Shown here: one piece after another, positions 14,833-22,591 of the stretch | Position numbering within the stretch: the stretch's first letter is position 1 | Layout: every line of letters begins with the position of its first letter | Origin: an uncultured Alistipes sp. | GTDB taxonomy: Bacteria; Bacteroidota; Bacteroidia; Bacteroidales; Rikenellaceae | Assembly (NCBI GenBank): GCA_900549685.1 | Contig: UROX01000006.1 | Coordinates: forward strand, 1 to 33,563 | Reading direction: 5' to 3' | Length of the DNA: 33,563 nucleotides | Position numbers and translations under genes: made by a program | The notes under the pieces: model-generated | Told to the model about the DNA's origin: nothing | Databases searched by the model: none | What the model saw: only the letters and a program-made list of their open reading frames with translations

Positions 14833-16377
14833 ATGGAATCGGAAACGACAACACGCACTGCAGACCGCACGCAGATCGTCGGACACATCGCCCAGATCAT
14901 CGGTCCTGTCGTGGATGTGACTTTCGAAGGTGCTGAGAACGAGGTCGTGATGCCTGCCATACACGATGCGATGGAGATTCGGCGCGACGACGGCCGTACG
15001 CTCGTCGTAGAGGTGCAGCAGCATATCGGTGAGAATACGGTGCGTACCGTCGCGATGGACAGTACGGACGGATTGCGCCGGGGAATGGAGGCCGTGTCGT
15101 ATTTTACGCCGATCGAAATGCCGGTCGGCGAACAGATCAAGGGCCGGCTGATGAACGTGGTGGGCGACGCGATCGACGGTATGAAGCCGTTGGACAGAAA
15201 AGGCGCCTATCCCATCCACCGCGACCCTCCGAAGTTCGAGGATCTGACCACGGTACAGGAAGTGCTTTATACCGGAATCAAGGTGATCGACCTGCTGGAA
15301 CCCTATTCCAAAGGGGGAAAGATCGGGCTTTTCGGCGGAGCCGGCGTGGGAAAGACGGTGCTCATCATGGAGCTTATCAACAACATCGCCAAGAAGCACA
15401 ACGGGTTTTCGGTGTTCGCCGGAGTGGGCGAGCGTACCCGGGAAGGCAACGACCTGCTGCGCGAAATGATCGAGTCGGGGGTTATCCGTTACGGCGACGC
15501 GTTCAAGGAAAGTATGGAGAAAGGCCAGTGGGACCTTTCGAAGATCGACTATAAGGAAGTGGAAAAATCGCAGGCCACGCTCGTCTTCGGTCAGATGAAC
15601 GAACCGCCCGGCGCCCGTTCGTCGGTGGCGCTGTCGGGATTGACGGTGGCCGAGTCGTTCCGCGACGAGGGAACGGGAAGCAAGGACATCCTGTTCTTCA
15701 TCGACAATATTTTCCGTTTCACGCAGGCGGGTTCCGAGGTATCGGCCCTGTTGGGACGTATGCCTTCGGCCGTGGGTTATCAGCCCACGCTGGCCACCGA
15801 GATGGGGGCCATGCAGGAGCGGATCACTTCGACCAAAAAAGGGTCCATCACCTCCGTGCAGGCCGTCTACGTGCCGGCCGACGACCTGACCGACCCGGCT
15901 CCGGCCACGACTTTCACGCACCTCGACGCCACGACGGTACTGAGCCGCAAGATTACCGAGCTGGGGATTTATCCGGCCGTCGATCCGCTCGAATCGACGT
16001 CGCGTATTCTCGATCCGCTCGTCGTGGGCGAAGAGCATTACCGCACGGCCCAGCGAGTCAAACAGATTCTTCAGCGCAACAAAGAGTTGCAGGACATCAT
16101 ATCGATCCTCGGCATGGAGGAACTCTCGGACGAGGACCGTCTGACGGTAAACCGCGCCCGCCGCGTACAGCGTTTCCTCTCGCAGCCGTTCACGGTGGCC
16201 GAGCAGTTCACCGGCGTGCCGGGCGAGATGGTTTCGATCGAGGATACGATCAAGGGCTTCAAGATGATTCTCGACGGCGAGGTGGACTATCTGCCCGAAT
16301 CGGCCTTCCTGAATGTGGGTACGATCGAACAGGCTATCGAGAAAGGTAAGAAACTCATGGAGCAGGCTGCCGTATGA
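14833..16377 (+). CDS. atpD: F1 ATP synthase beta subunit
   Basis: Catalytic subunit of F1, binding ADP and phosphate at the alpha/beta interface. The 514-residue protein has Walker A GGAGVGKT (168-175), the catalytic glutamate in GVGERTREGND (Glu200), and FFIDNIFRFTQAG containing Walker B (289-300). Relative to the E. coli protein it carries an insertion at about 217-247, including GDAFKESMEKGQWDLSK, just before LVFGQMNEPPGAR. As I recall, related beta subunits of Bacteroidetes and Chlorobi share such an insert. It is the first gene of the operon, unlike E. coli where atpD and atpC come last. Its TGA overlaps the atpC start (ATGATG). Confidence 0.98.
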   Translation: MESETTTRTADRTQIVGHIAQIIGPVVDVTFEGAENEVVMPAIHDAMEIRRDDGRTLVVEVQQHIGENTVRTVAMDSTDGLRRGMEAVSYFTPIEMPVGEQIKGRLMNVVGDAIDGMKPLDRKGAYPIHRDPPKFEDLTTVQEVLYTGIKVIDLLEPYSKGGKIGLFGGAGVGKTVLIMELINNIAKKHNGFSVFAGVGERTREGNDLLREMIESGVIRYGDAFKESMEKGQWDLSKIDYKEVEKSQATLVFGQMNEPPGARSSVALSGLTVAESFRDEGTGSKDILFFIDNIFRFTQAGSEVSALLGRMPSAVGYQPTLATEMGAMQERITSTKKGSITSVQAVYVPADDLTDPAPATTFTHLDATTVLSRKITELGIYPAVDPLESTSRILDPLVVGEEHYRTAQRVKQILQRNKELQDIISILGMEELSDEDRLTVNRARRVQRFLSQPFTVAEQFTGVPGEMVSIEDTIKGFKMILDGEVDYLPESAFLNVGTIEQAIEKGKKLMEQAAV

Positions 16378-16613
16378 TGCTGGAGATATTATCGCCCGAG
16401 AAGACGCTTTTCAGCGGAGAGGTGCAGCGCGTGACGCTGCCCGGTGCGGCAGGAGAATTCACCGTGTTGCCGCACCATGCCCCGATCATCTCTTCGCTGG
16501 CCCCCGGCCGTGTCCGGTATCTGCCTGCGGGCGGTGCCGAGCAGACGGTGGAGGTCGGAGGCGGATTCGTCGAGGTGAACGACGATCGGGTATCGGTCTG
16601 CGTGGCAGGATAG
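16374..16613 (+). CDS. atpC: F1 ATP synthase epsilon subunit, short form
   Basis: The 79-residue protein corresponds only to the N-terminal beta-sandwich of epsilon (EILSPEKTLFSGEVQRVTLP, then GEFTVLPHHAPIISSL). The C-terminal two-helix domain, which inhibits ATP hydrolysis in E. coli and Bacillus enzymes, is absent; full-length epsilon is usually 130-140 residues. I recall short epsilon subunits in other Bacteroidetes, so this is probably normal rather than a truncation. It overlaps the atpD stop by four bases; a second ATG at 16377 is equally possible. It should sit on the central stalk with gamma and the c-ring. Confidence 0.93.
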   Translation: MMLEILSPEKTLFSGEVQRVTLPGAAGEFTVLPHHAPIISSLAPGRVRYLPAGGAEQTVEVGGGFVEVNDDRVSVCVAG

Positions 16614-16630
16614 GGTGTATAGCGAAAGCG

Positions 16631-16637
16631 AAGGAGG
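16631..16637 (+). promoter_or_regulatory. Strong Shine-Dalgarno site before the AtpI-like gene
   Basis: AAGGAGG lies 7 bp before the ATG at 16645. Such a near-perfect site is uncommon among the genes of this window. It fixes the start of the AtpI-like gene and argues against the in-frame GTG at 16615. Confidence 0.7.
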
Positions 16638-16644
16638 AGCGAAA

Positions 16645-17055
16645 ATGGGATACGGAGCGGAACGGTTCAAGAGACGGTTCGTCGTCGGACTGACGATCCT
16701 GACACTGGTAGTCGGGTGGGGCGGCGCGGCCGTGATGCTGGGCTTTTTCCCGGAACATTACGTGAAGGTGTTCCCGTACATGCCGGCGTTCTTCTACTTG
16801 TGGGAGCTGCTGTTCGTCACGTTGTTGGACCGCAACCGGAACAAGGCGAACGTCATCCGTCTGTTTCTGGGCATGAAGGCGGCCAAAATGCTGCTTTCGA
16901 TCCTGCTGATCGGCCTCTATACGATCGGGGTCGGCGAGCGGAATGCCGATTTCGTCGTGACGTTTTTGGCTTTCTATCTGATTTATCTGATTTTCGAAAC
17001 CGTTTCTCTGGGACGCTTCGGAAAGAAAACGAAAAAAAATGAAAGCAATGACTAA
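16645..17055 (+). CDS. Small AtpI-like membrane protein of the ATP synthase operon
   Basis: A 136-residue protein with four predicted membrane helices (about 12-32, 43-61, 80-97, 102-121), a basic N terminus (GAERFKRRF) and a basic C-terminal tail (GRFGKKTKKNESND). I do not recognise a named family, but its position between atpC and atpB matches the AtpI slot of other operons. AtpI helps assemble the c-ring, so an assembly role is a reasonable inference. The start at 16645 is set by the strong Shine-Dalgarno site. Its 3' end overlaps the atpB start by 17 bp. Confidence 0.75.
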   Translation: MGYGAERFKRRFVVGLTILTLVVGWGGAAVMLGFFPEHYVKVFPYMPAFFYLWELLFVTLLDRNRNKANVIRLFLGMKAAKMLLSILLIGLYTIGVGERNADFVVTFLAFYLIYLIFETVSLGRFGKKTKKNESND

Positions 17056-18121
17056 GTTGCGCTGCATACTGGTTTTCATGTGTCTCGCGGTTTTCGGACT
17101 ACGGGGGGCTGCCGCCGCTCCGGAAACGGGAGAGGCCGTCGATGTCAAGAAAATCGTTTTCGGGCATATCGGCGATTCTTACGAGTGGCACATTACGGAT
17201 GTGGGTGAGAAGCATATCACCGTTCCGTTGCCCGTGATCCTGCGCAGCAGGACCGGCCACTGGGACTTTTTCATGTCGTCGCGCCTGTCGCACGGAGCCG
17301 AATACAACAGATTTTTCATCGCCGAGGAAGGCCCCTATGCCGGTAAGATCGTCGAACGGATCAACGGACAGCAGGTGCGTCCGTTGGATCTGTCCATCAC
17401 CAAGACGGTGTTCGCGCTGTTGCTCAACAGCTTGATCCTGATCCTGATCGTGTTGGGCGTGGCCCGGTGGTACAAACGGCGGACGGTGGAGACTGCGGCG
17501 CCGGGCGGATTCGTCGGAGCGATGGAGATGTTCGTGATGACGATACACGACGATCTGATAAAGAGTTGCGTCGGACGCGATTACGAACGTTTCGCTCCGT
17601 ATCTGCTGACGGTTTTCTTCTTCATCTTCATCAATAACGTCATGGGGCTGATCCCGATCTTCCCCGGAGGAGCCAACGTGACGGGCAATATCGCGGTGAC
17701 GCTCGTGCTGGCCGTATGTACGTTTCTGGCGGTCAATCTGTTCGGTACGCGAGAGTATTGGAAGGAGATTTTCTGGCCGGAAGTGCCTGTGTGGCTCAAA
17801 TGTCCGGTGCCGATGATGCCGGCCATCGAGCTGGTGGGGATTTTCACCAAACCGTTCGCTCTGATGATCCGTCTGTTCGCCAATATGATGGCGGGCCACT
17901 CGGTGATTCTGAGTCTGACCTGTCTGGTTTTCGTGACGGTGAGCATGGGACCGGCGGTCAATGCCTCGATGTCGGTCGTGTCGGTGCTGTTCTGCATTTT
18001 TATGAACTTGCTCGAGTTGCTGGTCGCCTTCATCCAGGCCTATGTGTTCACGATGTTGTCGGCCGTGTTCATCGGTCTGGCACGGGTGAAACACCATTCG
18101 GCCGGCGAAGCCGAGGTGTAG
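17039..18121 (+). CDS. atpB: Fo ATP synthase subunit a with an exported N-terminal domain
   Basis: Subunit a forms the two proton half-channels next to the c-ring. At 360 residues it is about 90 longer than the E. coli protein. The extra part is an N-terminal signal peptide (hydrophobic 8-26, AAAA before the likely cleavage near 27) and a polar segment of about 95 residues before the first core helix (about 122-141). The essential arginine is in LMIRLFANMMAGH (Arg278), and the last helix holds FIQAYVFTML (331-340) with Gln333 matching E. coli aGln252. ATGs at 17039 and 17048 are both possible; I used the first. It overlaps the AtpI-like gene by 17 bp, and atpE follows after an unusual 155-bp gap. 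Confidence 0.95.
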   Translation: MKAMTKLRCILVFMCLAVFGLRGAAAAPETGEAVDVKKIVFGHIGDSYEWHITDVGEKHITVPLPVILRSRTGHWDFFMSSRLSHGAEYNRFFIAEEGPYAGKIVERINGQQVRPLDLSITKTVFALLLNSLILILIVLGVARWYKRRTVETAAPGGFVGAMEMFVMTIHDDLIKSCVGRDYERFAPYLLTVFFFIFINNVMGLIPIFPGGANVTGNIAVTLVLAVCTFLAVNLFGTREYWKEIFWPEVPVWLKCPVPMMPAIELVGIFTKPFALMIRLFANMMAGHSVILSLTCLVFVTVSMGPAVNASMSVVSVLFCIFMNLLELLVAFIQAYVFTMLSAVFIGLARVKHHSAGEAEV

Positions 18122-18191
18122 GGCCGGAACGACATGTCGAGAGGACGTGCGGTACGTTCCGGAATGTCCGACGGTAAAAGAGGCCCCGGGG

Positions 18192-18209
18192 CCGACGACG
18201 GGTCGTCGG
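18192..18209 (+). other. Stem-loop in the atpB-atpE spacer
   Basis: CCGACGAC pairs with GTCGTCGG across a GG, a 7-8 bp GC-rich hairpin in the only long spacer of the operon. The self-complementary GGCCCCGGGGCC lies immediately before it (18182-18193). It could slow RNA decay from the 3' side or mark a processing site. An A/T-rich leader of about 50 nt then precedes the atpE ATG. Confidence 0.45.
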
Positions 18210-18276
18210 AACGGGACCCGAAAAGAAAGAAATAAAGGATACTAATTCAAATAATAACAATTTAAAACGTAGAGCT

Positions 18277-18525
18277 ATGTTACTTACAGTGTTGTTGCAG
18301 GTTGCAGCTGAATTGAGTCTCGGTAAGCTGGGTGCGGCCCTCGGTGCGGGTCTGGCCGCCATCGGAGCCGGTATCGGTATCGGTAAGATCGGAGGATCGG
18401 CCATGGAAGCCATCGCCCGTCAGCCGGAAGCTTCGAACGATATCCGGACCAACATGATTATCATCGCGGCCCTCGTCGAAGGTGTCGCTCTGTTCGCCGT
18501 GGTGGTTTGTTTCCTCGCGCTCTAA
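18277..18525 (+). CDS. atpE: Fo ATP synthase subunit c
   Basis: An 82-residue hairpin of two membrane helices that forms the rotor ring. The first helix has the glycine pattern GAGLAAIGAGIGIG, the polar loop is ARQPEA (47-52), and the ion-carrying carboxylate is Glu68 in AALVEGVALF. In sodium-dependent c subunits the helix 1 site has Gln and the carboxylate is followed by Ser or Thr. Here those positions are Ile35 and Gly69, so I infer proton rather than sodium coupling. The start at 18277 follows a leader rich in A and T, favourable for strong translation in Bacteroidetes, which suits the high c-subunit stoichiometry. Confidence 0.96.
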   Translation: MLLTVLLQVAAELSLGKLGAALGAGLAAIGAGIGIGKIGGSAMEAIARQPEASNDIRTNMIIIAALVEGVALFAVVVCFLAL

Positions 18526-18537
18526 AACGTCGGGACT

Positions 18538-19041
18538 ATGGGACTCTTACAACCCGAATCGGGCCTGCTGATATGGATGCTGCTTTCCTTCGGGGCGGTC
18601 TTCTTCATTCTGGCGAAGTTCGGCTTTCCGGTCATCACCCGGATGGTGGAACAGCGGAGGGTTTTTGTCGAACAGTCTCTGGAAGCGGCCAAAGAAGCCA
18701 ATGCCCGGCTGGCCGGTATCAAGGCCGAAGGCGAAGCCCTGTTGCAGCAGGCTCGTGAGCAGCAGATGAAAATTCTCGAGGAGGCTTCCGCCGCCAGAGA
18801 GCGTATCGTTGCCGAAGCCCGCGAGAAGGCGCAGGCGGAAGGACAGAAACTGCTCGACGAGGCCAAACGGCAGATCCGTATCGAGAAAGAAGCCGCTGTC
18901 CGCGAAGTGCGTTCGCAGATCGCCGTGCTTGCGGTGGATATAGCCGAAAAGGTGATTCGTAACGAACTGGGCGATTCTCCGGCGCAAATGACCATGATCG
19001 ATCGCATGCTGGACGAAATGCCCGATATGAAACAGTCGTGA
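18538..19041 (+). CDS. atpF: Fo ATP synthase subunit b
   Basis: Peripheral stalk subunit of 167 residues. One N-terminal membrane helix (about 8-28, LLIWMLLSFGAVFFILAKF) is followed by a long charged helix from about 35 to 150, rich in Glu, Ala, Arg and Gln, which forms the right-handed coiled-coil dimer reaching the F1 head. The pattern GQKLLDEAKRQI and the C-terminal VDIAEKVIRNEL segment, which contacts the delta subunit, are typical. Only one b-type gene is present, so a homodimer is expected. It starts 12 bp after atpE and ends 1 bp before atpH. Confidence 0.95.
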   Translation: MGLLQPESGLLIWMLLSFGAVFFILAKFGFPVITRMVEQRRVFVEQSLEAAKEANARLAGIKAEGEALLQQAREQQMKILEEASAARERIVAEAREKAQAEGQKLLDEAKRQIRIEKEAAVREVRSQIAVLAVDIAEKVIRNELGDSPAQMTMIDRMLDEMPDMKQS

Positions 19042-19042
19042 T

Positions 19043-19597
19043 ATGAATACGGGAATGATTGCGGTGCGCTATGCCCGCGCTTTGTTGGAATTTGCCTGCG
19101 AGAGGTCTGAAGCAGATCTCGTTTACGCCGAGACGGGCCGGTTGGCCGACAGTTTCGTCGCGGAGCCGCTGCTGGGCCGGACGCTGGACAGCCCCGTGCT
19201 GCCGGCGAATGAGAAAGCCGCTCTGGTGAAGACGGCGGCGGGCGGAACGGTGAGCGGTTCGTTCGAACGTTTCATCGGGCTGGTCATGCACAACAGACGC
19301 GAGAGTTTCCTGCAATCCATTGCCTTGATGTACCGGGACCTGTATCGCAAGCGCAACGGAATTTCTGTCGGAAGCCTCGAGACGGCCGTGCCCGTGACGC
19401 CCGAAACCGAAAAACGGATCGCCGGGCTGATCGCCTCCGAAACGGGAGGGCAGGTGGAGCTGACGACGAAAGTCCGTCCCGAGCTGATCGGCGGTTTCGT
19501 GTTCGAGATGAATTTCCGTCGGCTGGATGCGAGCGTGGCCGCGCAGTTGCGCAGTGTTCGTCGGCAGTTCGTCGAGAAGAACAGGCGGATCGTATAG
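19043..19597 (+). CDS. atpH: F1 ATP synthase delta subunit
   Basis: The delta (OSCP) subunit joins the b dimer to the top of the alpha/beta ring. The 184-residue protein starts with the family pattern IAVRYARALLEFA and has the central FIGLVMHNRRESFLQSIALM segment. It ends with a beta-type region, KVRPELIGGFVFEMNFRRLD, where the PELIGGF motif is the best conserved stretch of the family. atpA follows after 42 bp, which include an AT-rich leader (TTTAAACGTGTAAATTTAGA). Confidence 0.95.
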   Translation: MNTGMIAVRYARALLEFACERSEADLVYAETGRLADSFVAEPLLGRTLDSPVLPANEKAALVKTAAGGTVSGSFERFIGLVMHNRRESFLQSIALMYRDLYRKRNGISVGSLETAVPVTPETEKRIAGLIASETGGQVELTTKVRPELIGGFVFEMNFRRLDASVAAQLRSVRRQFVEKNRRIV

Positions 19598-19639
19598 GGC
19601 GGTGCCCCGGAACATTTAAACGTGTAAATTTAGAAAGGT

Positions 19640-21220
19640 ATGTCTGAAAATATCAAAGCAAGCGAAGTGTCGGACGTGCTGCGGATGCAGCTCGAGGGGA
19701 TCGATACGAAACTGCGGTTCGAAGAGGTCGGAACGGTCCTTCAGGTCAGCGACGGCGTCGTGCGCATCTACGGCCTGCAGAACGCCGAGGCCAACGAACT
19801 GCTGGAATTCGAAAACGGGATCAACGCCGTGGTGATGAACCTCGAGGAGGACAACGTGGGTGCCGTGCTGCTCGGTCCGACCGACCGCATCAAGGAAGGC
19901 GACTCGGTGAAACGTACGGGCCGCATCGCCTCGATCGACGTGAGCGAAGGCATGCTGGGCCGTGTGATCGACCCGCTGGGCAACCCGCTGGACGGGATGG
20001 GCGTCATCGGCGGCGAGACGGTCGAGATGCCGCTGGAGCGGAAAGCTCCGGGCGTCATTTACCGTCAGCCGGTGAACCAGCCGTTGCAGACGGGACTCAA
20101 GGCCGTCGATGCGATGATCCCCATCGGACGCGGTCAGCGCGAGCTGATTATCGGCGACCGTCAGACCGGTAAGACGGCCATCGCCATCGACACGATCCTC
20201 AACCAGAAAGGCGCCTACGAGGCGGGCGAACCGATCTATTGTATCTACGTGGCCATCGGACAGAAAGGTTCCACGGTGGCTACCATCGTCAATACGCTGC
20301 GCGAGAAAGGCGCTATGGCCTATACGGTCGTCGTGGCCGCCACGGCCTCCGATCCGGCGGCCATGCAGTATTTCGCTCCGTTCGCCGGTGCGGCCATCGG
20401 CGAGTATTTCCGCGATACGGGCCGCCATGCCCTCGTCGTGTACGACGACCTCTCGAAGCAGGCCGTGGCCTACCGCGAGGTGTCGTTGATCCTGCGCCGT
20501 CCTTCGGGCCGCGAGGCCTATCCGGGCGATATCTTCTATCTGCACTCCCGTCTGCTGGAACGTGCGGCCAAGATCATCGACCAGCAGGACGTGGCCGAGC
20601 AGATGAACGACCTGCCCGCCACGCTCAAAGGCCGGGTCAAGGGCGGCGGATCGCTGACGGCGCTCCCGATCATCGAGACACAGGCGGGCGACGTGTCGGC
20701 CTATATCCCGACGAACGTGATTTCGATCACCGACGGGCAGATCTTCCTCGATACGGACCTCTTCAACCAGGGCAACCGTCCGGCCATCGACGTGGGGATC
20801 TCCGTGTCGCGTGTGGGCGGTAACGCCCAGATCAAGGCGATGAAGAAAGTGGCTGGTACGCTGAAGATCGATCAGGCGCAGTACCGCGAGCTGGAGGCGT
20901 TCACCAAATTCGGCGGCGATATGGACCCCGTGACGGCCCTGACGATCGACAAGGGACGGAAAAACACGCAGCTGCTGGTTCAGCCGCAGTATTCTCCGAT
21001 GCCGGTCGAAGAACAGATCGCCGTGCTCTATTGCGGTACGCACGGATTGCTGAGAGATGTGCCGATGGATCGTGTGCAGGCCTTCGAAAAGGCGCTCATC
21101 GACAACTTGCGCGGGACCGACGTGCTCGCCACGCTGAAGAAAGGAATTATCGACGAAAACGTTTCCGCCGAAATCGAGAAAGCGGCCGCTGCGGTGGCTG
21201 CCGTGCTGAAAAAATCATAA
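19640..21220 (+). CDS. atpA: F1 ATP synthase alpha subunit
   Basis: Non-catalytic nucleotide-binding subunit of F1, 526 residues. Walker A is GDRQTGKT (172-179), the Walker B region is ALVVYDDLSKQ (264-274), and the arginine finger reaching into the beta catalytic site is in SVSRVGGNAQ (Arg391). ILRRPSGREAYPGD and ALPIIETQAGDVSAYIPTNV are typical alpha stretches. The N terminus (MSENIKASEVSDVLRMQLEG) contacts the delta subunit. All key residues are present, so the subunit looks functional. atpG starts 5 bp after its stop. Confidence 0.98.
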   Translation: MSENIKASEVSDVLRMQLEGIDTKLRFEEVGTVLQVSDGVVRIYGLQNAEANELLEFENGINAVVMNLEEDNVGAVLLGPTDRIKEGDSVKRTGRIASIDVSEGMLGRVIDPLGNPLDGMGVIGGETVEMPLERKAPGVIYRQPVNQPLQTGLKAVDAMIPIGRGQRELIIGDRQTGKTAIAIDTILNQKGAYEAGEPIYCIYVAIGQKGSTVATIVNTLREKGAMAYTVVVAATASDPAAMQYFAPFAGAAIGEYFRDTGRHALVVYDDLSKQAVAYREVSLILRRPSGREAYPGDIFYLHSRLLERAAKIIDQQDVAEQMNDLPATLKGRVKGGGSLTALPIIETQAGDVSAYIPTNVISITDGQIFLDTDLFNQGNRPAIDVGISVSRVGGNAQIKAMKKVAGTLKIDQAQYRELEAFTKFGGDMDPVTALTIDKGRKNTQLLVQPQYSPMPVEEQIAVLYCGTHGLLRDVPMDRVQAFEKALIDNLRGTDVLATLKKGIIDENVSAEIEKAAAAVAAVLKKS

Positions 21221-21225
21221 GTCGT

Positions 21226-22095
21226 ATGGCATCGCTCAAAGAGATCAAGGGAAGAATCGCTTCGGTGAACAGTACGCTGAAGATCACTTCGGCCATGAAG
21301 ATGGTCGCTTCGGCCAAATTGCACCGGGCGCAGGCCGCCATAGAGAGTATGCTCCCCTATGAGCGGCGGCTCGATGCGATGCTTTCGGGCTTTCTCTCCG
21401 CCGAAGGAGCGTCCGAATCGCCCTATGCCGAGAGTCGGGAAGTACGGAGGGTGGCCGTCGTGGCCGTGTCGTCCAACTCCTCGCTTTGCGGTGCGTTCAA
21501 CGCCAATGCGGCGAAAATGTTCCGGGCCACGGTCGCCGAGTACGAAGGGCTGGGCCGCGACAATATTCTCGTGTTTCCTGTCGGCCGGAAGATCGCCGAT
21601 GCCGTTCGGAAGGAAGGATTCGTGCCGCAGGGCGATTTCCAGCAGATGATCGACCGTCCGGACTATAAGGCCGCTGCCGAACTGGCCGCGAGGCTGATGA
21701 AGATGTTCGCCGACGGAGAGGTGGACCGGATCGAGCTGGTGTACAACCATTTCAAAAGCAGTGCCTCACAGATCGTGGTTCGCGAGCGGTATCTGCCCGT
21801 CGATACGGAGCCGGAAGGCGGGCGGAAGGCGTTCGCTACGGACTATATCGTCGAGCCCGGGCGCGACGAAGTGATGCGGACGCTCATTCCGCAGGTGCTG
21901 AGTCTCAAGATCTATACGATGCTGCTCGACTCGAATGCCGCGGAGCATGCCGCGCGGACGGTGGCCATGCAGATGGCTTCGGACAATGCGACCGAACTGT
22001 TGCAGGATCTGACGGTGCAGTACAACAAATCGCGTCAGCAGGCCATTACCAACGAACTGCTCGACATGATGGGAGCGGAGATCGCCAACGGATAA
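21226..22095 (+). CDS. atpG: F1 ATP synthase gamma subunit
   Basis: Central rotating shaft of F1, 289 residues. The N-terminal helix starts ASLKEIKGRIASVNSTLKIT and continues SAMKMVASAKLHRAQ. The C-terminal helix contains MQMASDNATELLQDLTVQYN followed by KSRQQAITNELLDMMGAEIA. These two helices form the coiled-coil axle in the alpha/beta ring. The ATG at 21226 was chosen because family members start with M-A-x-L-K-E-I; the frame is open upstream only because it overlaps atpA. It is the last gene of the operon and is followed 41 bp later by a strong terminator. Confidence 0.97.
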   Translation: MASLKEIKGRIASVNSTLKITSAMKMVASAKLHRAQAAIESMLPYERRLDAMLSGFLSAEGASESPYAESREVRRVAVVAVSSNSSLCGAFNANAAKMFRATVAEYEGLGRDNILVFPVGRKIADAVRKEGFVPQGDFQQMIDRPDYKAAAELAARLMKMFADGEVDRIELVYNHFKSSASQIVVRERYLPVDTEPEGGRKAFATDYIVEPGRDEVMRTLIPQVLSLKIYTMLLDSNAAEHAARTVAMQMASDNATELLQDLTVQYNKSRQQAITNELLDMMGAEIANG

Positions 22096-22136
22096 CGTAA
22101 GACCGGGGGATTGTTCGCCGGACTTTTGCTAACGGA

Positions 22137-22171
22137 CCGGACATCCGACAACAGTCGGATGTCCGGTTTTT
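22137..22171 (+). terminator. Intrinsic terminator of the ATP synthase operon
   Basis: A perfect 13-bp stem (CCGGACATCCGAC with GTCGGATGTCCGG) with an AACA loop is followed by TTTTT. It lies 41 bp after the atpG stop and marks the operon end. Confidence 0.9.
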
Positions 22172-22507
22172 CGTTCCCGTCGCTGTCCCGGGGGATTTCG
22201 CGGTTGTCCCGAAAGAAAAACGCCCGTTCTTTCCGTCTCGTCGGTACCGTTAAGGAAAATTTGCGGAGACGGGGCGTACTGCCGGCGCTTGATCGTTTGA
22301 ACCGGGAAAGGCTTTCTGTCGGATCGCAGCATTGTCGAGTACGGCTATGTCTTGCGTCAGCCGCTCTTTTCCATGTCGTCGTTTTGATCCTGTCGGGGCG
22401 AGGGACGATCTGGAACGACCTTGCCGGCCGAGGGCGATAGCGGACAGTACGAAAAGGTGTCCCGATCCGTCTTTCGGGTGTGTGCCGGAAAAAAGTTCGG
22501 CGTATAT

Positions 22508-22540
22508 TTTGGCTTTTACGTGATATTTTTCGTAAGTTTG
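22508..22540 (+). promoter_or_regulatory. Candidate promoter of the cytochrome-SUMF1 operon
   Basis: TTTG (22508-22511) is followed after 21 bp by TAAGTTTG (22533-22540), a perfect TAnnTTTG. The leader would be about 45 nt and ends in an AT-rich stretch (GATTTAAATTAG) before the ATG at 22592. Both boxes are present, making it one of the better promoter calls here. Confidence 0.58.
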
Positions 22541-22591
22541 TCCATAAGCTGGGGAATGTGTCCGGTTCGTAAGATTTAAATTAGTCGGAAT

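Larger units (their letters stand above)
22096..22591. other. Intergenic region atpG / cytochrome-SUMF1 gene
   Basis: The 496-bp region holds the atp terminator (22137-22171) and the promoter of the downstream cytochrome gene (22508-22540). The stretch of about 330 bp between them contains a 109-codon frame that runs through the terminator and is compositionally implausible. I see nothing else there. Confidence 0.55.

Noticed and set aside
19616..21043. A 475-codon minus-strand open frame opposite atpA
   Set aside because: Antisense shadow of atpA with biased His/Asp/Val/Arg composition. The similar 421-codon frame opposite atpD was dropped for the same reason.
22111..22440. A 109-codon plus-strand frame after atpG
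   Set aside because: It runs straight through the atp operon terminator and has implausible composition.
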